Source: Roseiarcus sp963741405
GTDB lineage: Bacteria; Pseudomonadota; Alphaproteobacteria; Rhizobiales; Beijerinckiaceae
Length of the DNA: 64,000 nt
Direction: 5' to 3'
Assembly (NCBI GenBank): GCA_963741405.1
Contig: CAVUHX010000032.1
Span: 186,001 to 250,000 of the forward strand
Shown here: piece by piece, positions 63,265-64,000 of the stretch
Position numbering within the stretch: position 1 is the stretch's first letter
Layout of the letters: each line of letters opens with the position of its first letter
The notes under the pieces: model-generated
Databases searched by the model: none
Told to the model about the DNA's origin: nothing
Seen by the model: only the letters and a program-made list of their open reading frames with translations
Position numbers and translations under genes: made by a program

Positions 63265-64000
63265 ATGTCAATCGCCAACGCTCCCGCCTCCGAACGCCGC
63301 CCTCGCTCGCCGCCGCCGCCGCCCGGCAAGGGCCTCGACCGGGCGGTGCTTCTCGAGGATCTCGCAGCGTTTCACAAGGAACATGAGGCGGATCCCGTCG
63401 CGTTCCGGCGGGCGGCGATCGCCAGCCTGCAGGCGGCGCTAGCCGCCGGGCGGGCCGAGGCGCGCAAAACGCTGGAGGCGGGTGGAACGGGAAGGGCCTG
63501 CGCCGAGACTTTAAGCGCCCAGATCGACGATCTGCTCCGCGTCGTGCTCGAAATGGCGACCCGCTGGCTCTCTCCGCCGCCGCCAAAAACGGCGCTGCCG
63601 ACCATTGTCGCGGTCGGCGGCTACGGGCGGGGCATGCTGGCGCCAGGCTCCGACATCGATCTCCTGTTCCTCCTGCCGGACAAGCCGACGCCGGCCGTCG
63701 AAAAGATCGTCGAAGCGCTGCTTTACGTGCTTTGGGACCTGAAGCAGAAAGTCGGCCATGCGACCCGCACAATCGACGAATGCCTGAAGCAGGCGCGCGG
63801 CGACATGACGATCCGCACCACCCTGATCGAGGCGCGGCTCGTCACGGGCGACAGGAAACTCTTCCAGACCCTGCAGACGCGCTTCGACAAGGAAATCGTG
63901 GCGAAGACCGCTCCGGAATTCGTCGCCGCCAAGCTCGCCGAACGGGAGGAGCGAGTGAAGCGGGCCGGCGCCTCGCGCTATCTCGTCGAACCCAACATCA
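63265..64000 (+). CDS. glnD: bifunctional uridylyltransferase/uridylyl-removing enzyme GlnD, 3' partial
   Basis: GlnD modifies and demodifies the PII signal proteins according to glutamine. Only the first 245 residues are in the window. After a Pro/Arg-rich leader and a helical region, the nucleotidyltransferase motif GGYGRGMLAPGSDIDLLFLLPDKP is present (G-S-D-x-D metal site). It is followed by YVLWDLKQKVGHATRTIDECLKQARGDMTIRTTLIEARLVTGD. The frame is open at the right edge, so the HD and ACT domains lie outside. The start at ATG 63265 (MSIANAPASERR) is provisional. Confidence 0.95.
   Translation, partial: MSIANAPASERRPRSPPPPPGKGLDRAVLLEDLAAFHKEHEADPVAFRRAAIASLQAALAAGRAEARKTLEAGGTGRACAETLSAQIDDLLRVVLEMATRWLSPPPPKTALPTIVAVGGYGRGMLAPGSDIDLLFLLPDKPTPAVEKIVEALLYVLWDLKQKVGHATRTIDECLKQARGDMTIRTTLIEARLVTGDRKLFQTLQTRFDKEIVAKTAPEFVAAKLAEREERVKRAGASRYLVEPNI

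Overview
The window is GC-rich chromosomal DNA from an alphaproteobacterium, most likely of the order Hyphomicrobiales (Rhizobiales). The evidence is the gene content and order (rpoN, hpf and ptsN in a row, purS-purQ, a long SUV3-like helicase followed by an S4-domain protein, ahcY, glnD) and a direct-repeat LexA box (GTTC-N7-GTTC) of the alphaproteobacterial type. The placement is inferred from gene content; no rRNA or tRNA gene was recognised.

Layout. 1-7 kb: a frameshifted IS3-family element, a CUT1 sugar ABC transporter (ATPase, small membrane protein, two permeases, a frameshifted binding protein), a fossil of a polyol dehydrogenase and remnants of two more transposases. 7-10.5 kb: polyol dehydrogenase, ROK repressor and ketose 3-epimerase. 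11-21.2 kb: cysteine-cluster protein, queC, an SH3-like secreted protein, a COG0523 metallochaperone with a WD40 partner, a SulP transporter overlapping a DUF3300 protein, and an SOS-promoter-driven HTH/repeat protein. 21.3-27 kb: a second sugar cluster (KbaZ/GatZ-like, PfkB kinase, an FGGY kinase fused to a HAD phosphatase, a SorC-type regulator). 27.4-38 kb: housekeeping genes (csp, S4 protein, helicase, SMP-30 lactonase, hisE, purQ, purS, ptsN, hpf, rpoN, ahcY). 38-44 kb: a TIR/coiled-coil/membrane/FGE-sulfatase protein and a TPP enzyme plus FMN hydroxyacid oxidase pair. 44-47.5 kb: a scarred accessory segment with a LacI remnant, yjbQ, a MazE antitoxin with a beheaded MazF, a piece of a glycine-rich surface protein, a truncated GIY-YIG nuclease and an intact cytosine methyltransferase. 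47.8-56.5 kb: glk, ubiA, a methyltransferase-like protein, folC and a corrinoid-linked operon (B12-binding protein, DUF1638, virulence factor family, ASKHA ferredoxin-like activator). 57-64 kb: a repeat-containing protein of unknown role, a second sugar ABC cluster (TIM-barrel isomerase, Tat-type binding protein, frameshifted ATPase, permease) and the start of glnD.

How the genes work together. The two sugar regions together hold a polyol dehydrogenase, a ketose 3-epimerase, two kinases, a tagatose-bisphosphate-aldolase-type subunit and two dedicated regulators. This fits oxidation of a polyol to a ketose, epimerisation, phosphorylation and cleavage, fed by ABC importers. The corrinoid operon lacks its substrate methyltransferase in this window. 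Single-base indels interrupt otherwise well-conserved genes, including rpoN, so some of the 'broken' genes may be sequence errors.

The least explained items are the TIR-FGE protein with a diversity-generating-retroelement-like C-terminus, the SOS-controlled repeat protein, and the small protein built from NNL[KR]QIGL and DGSSNTI repeats.
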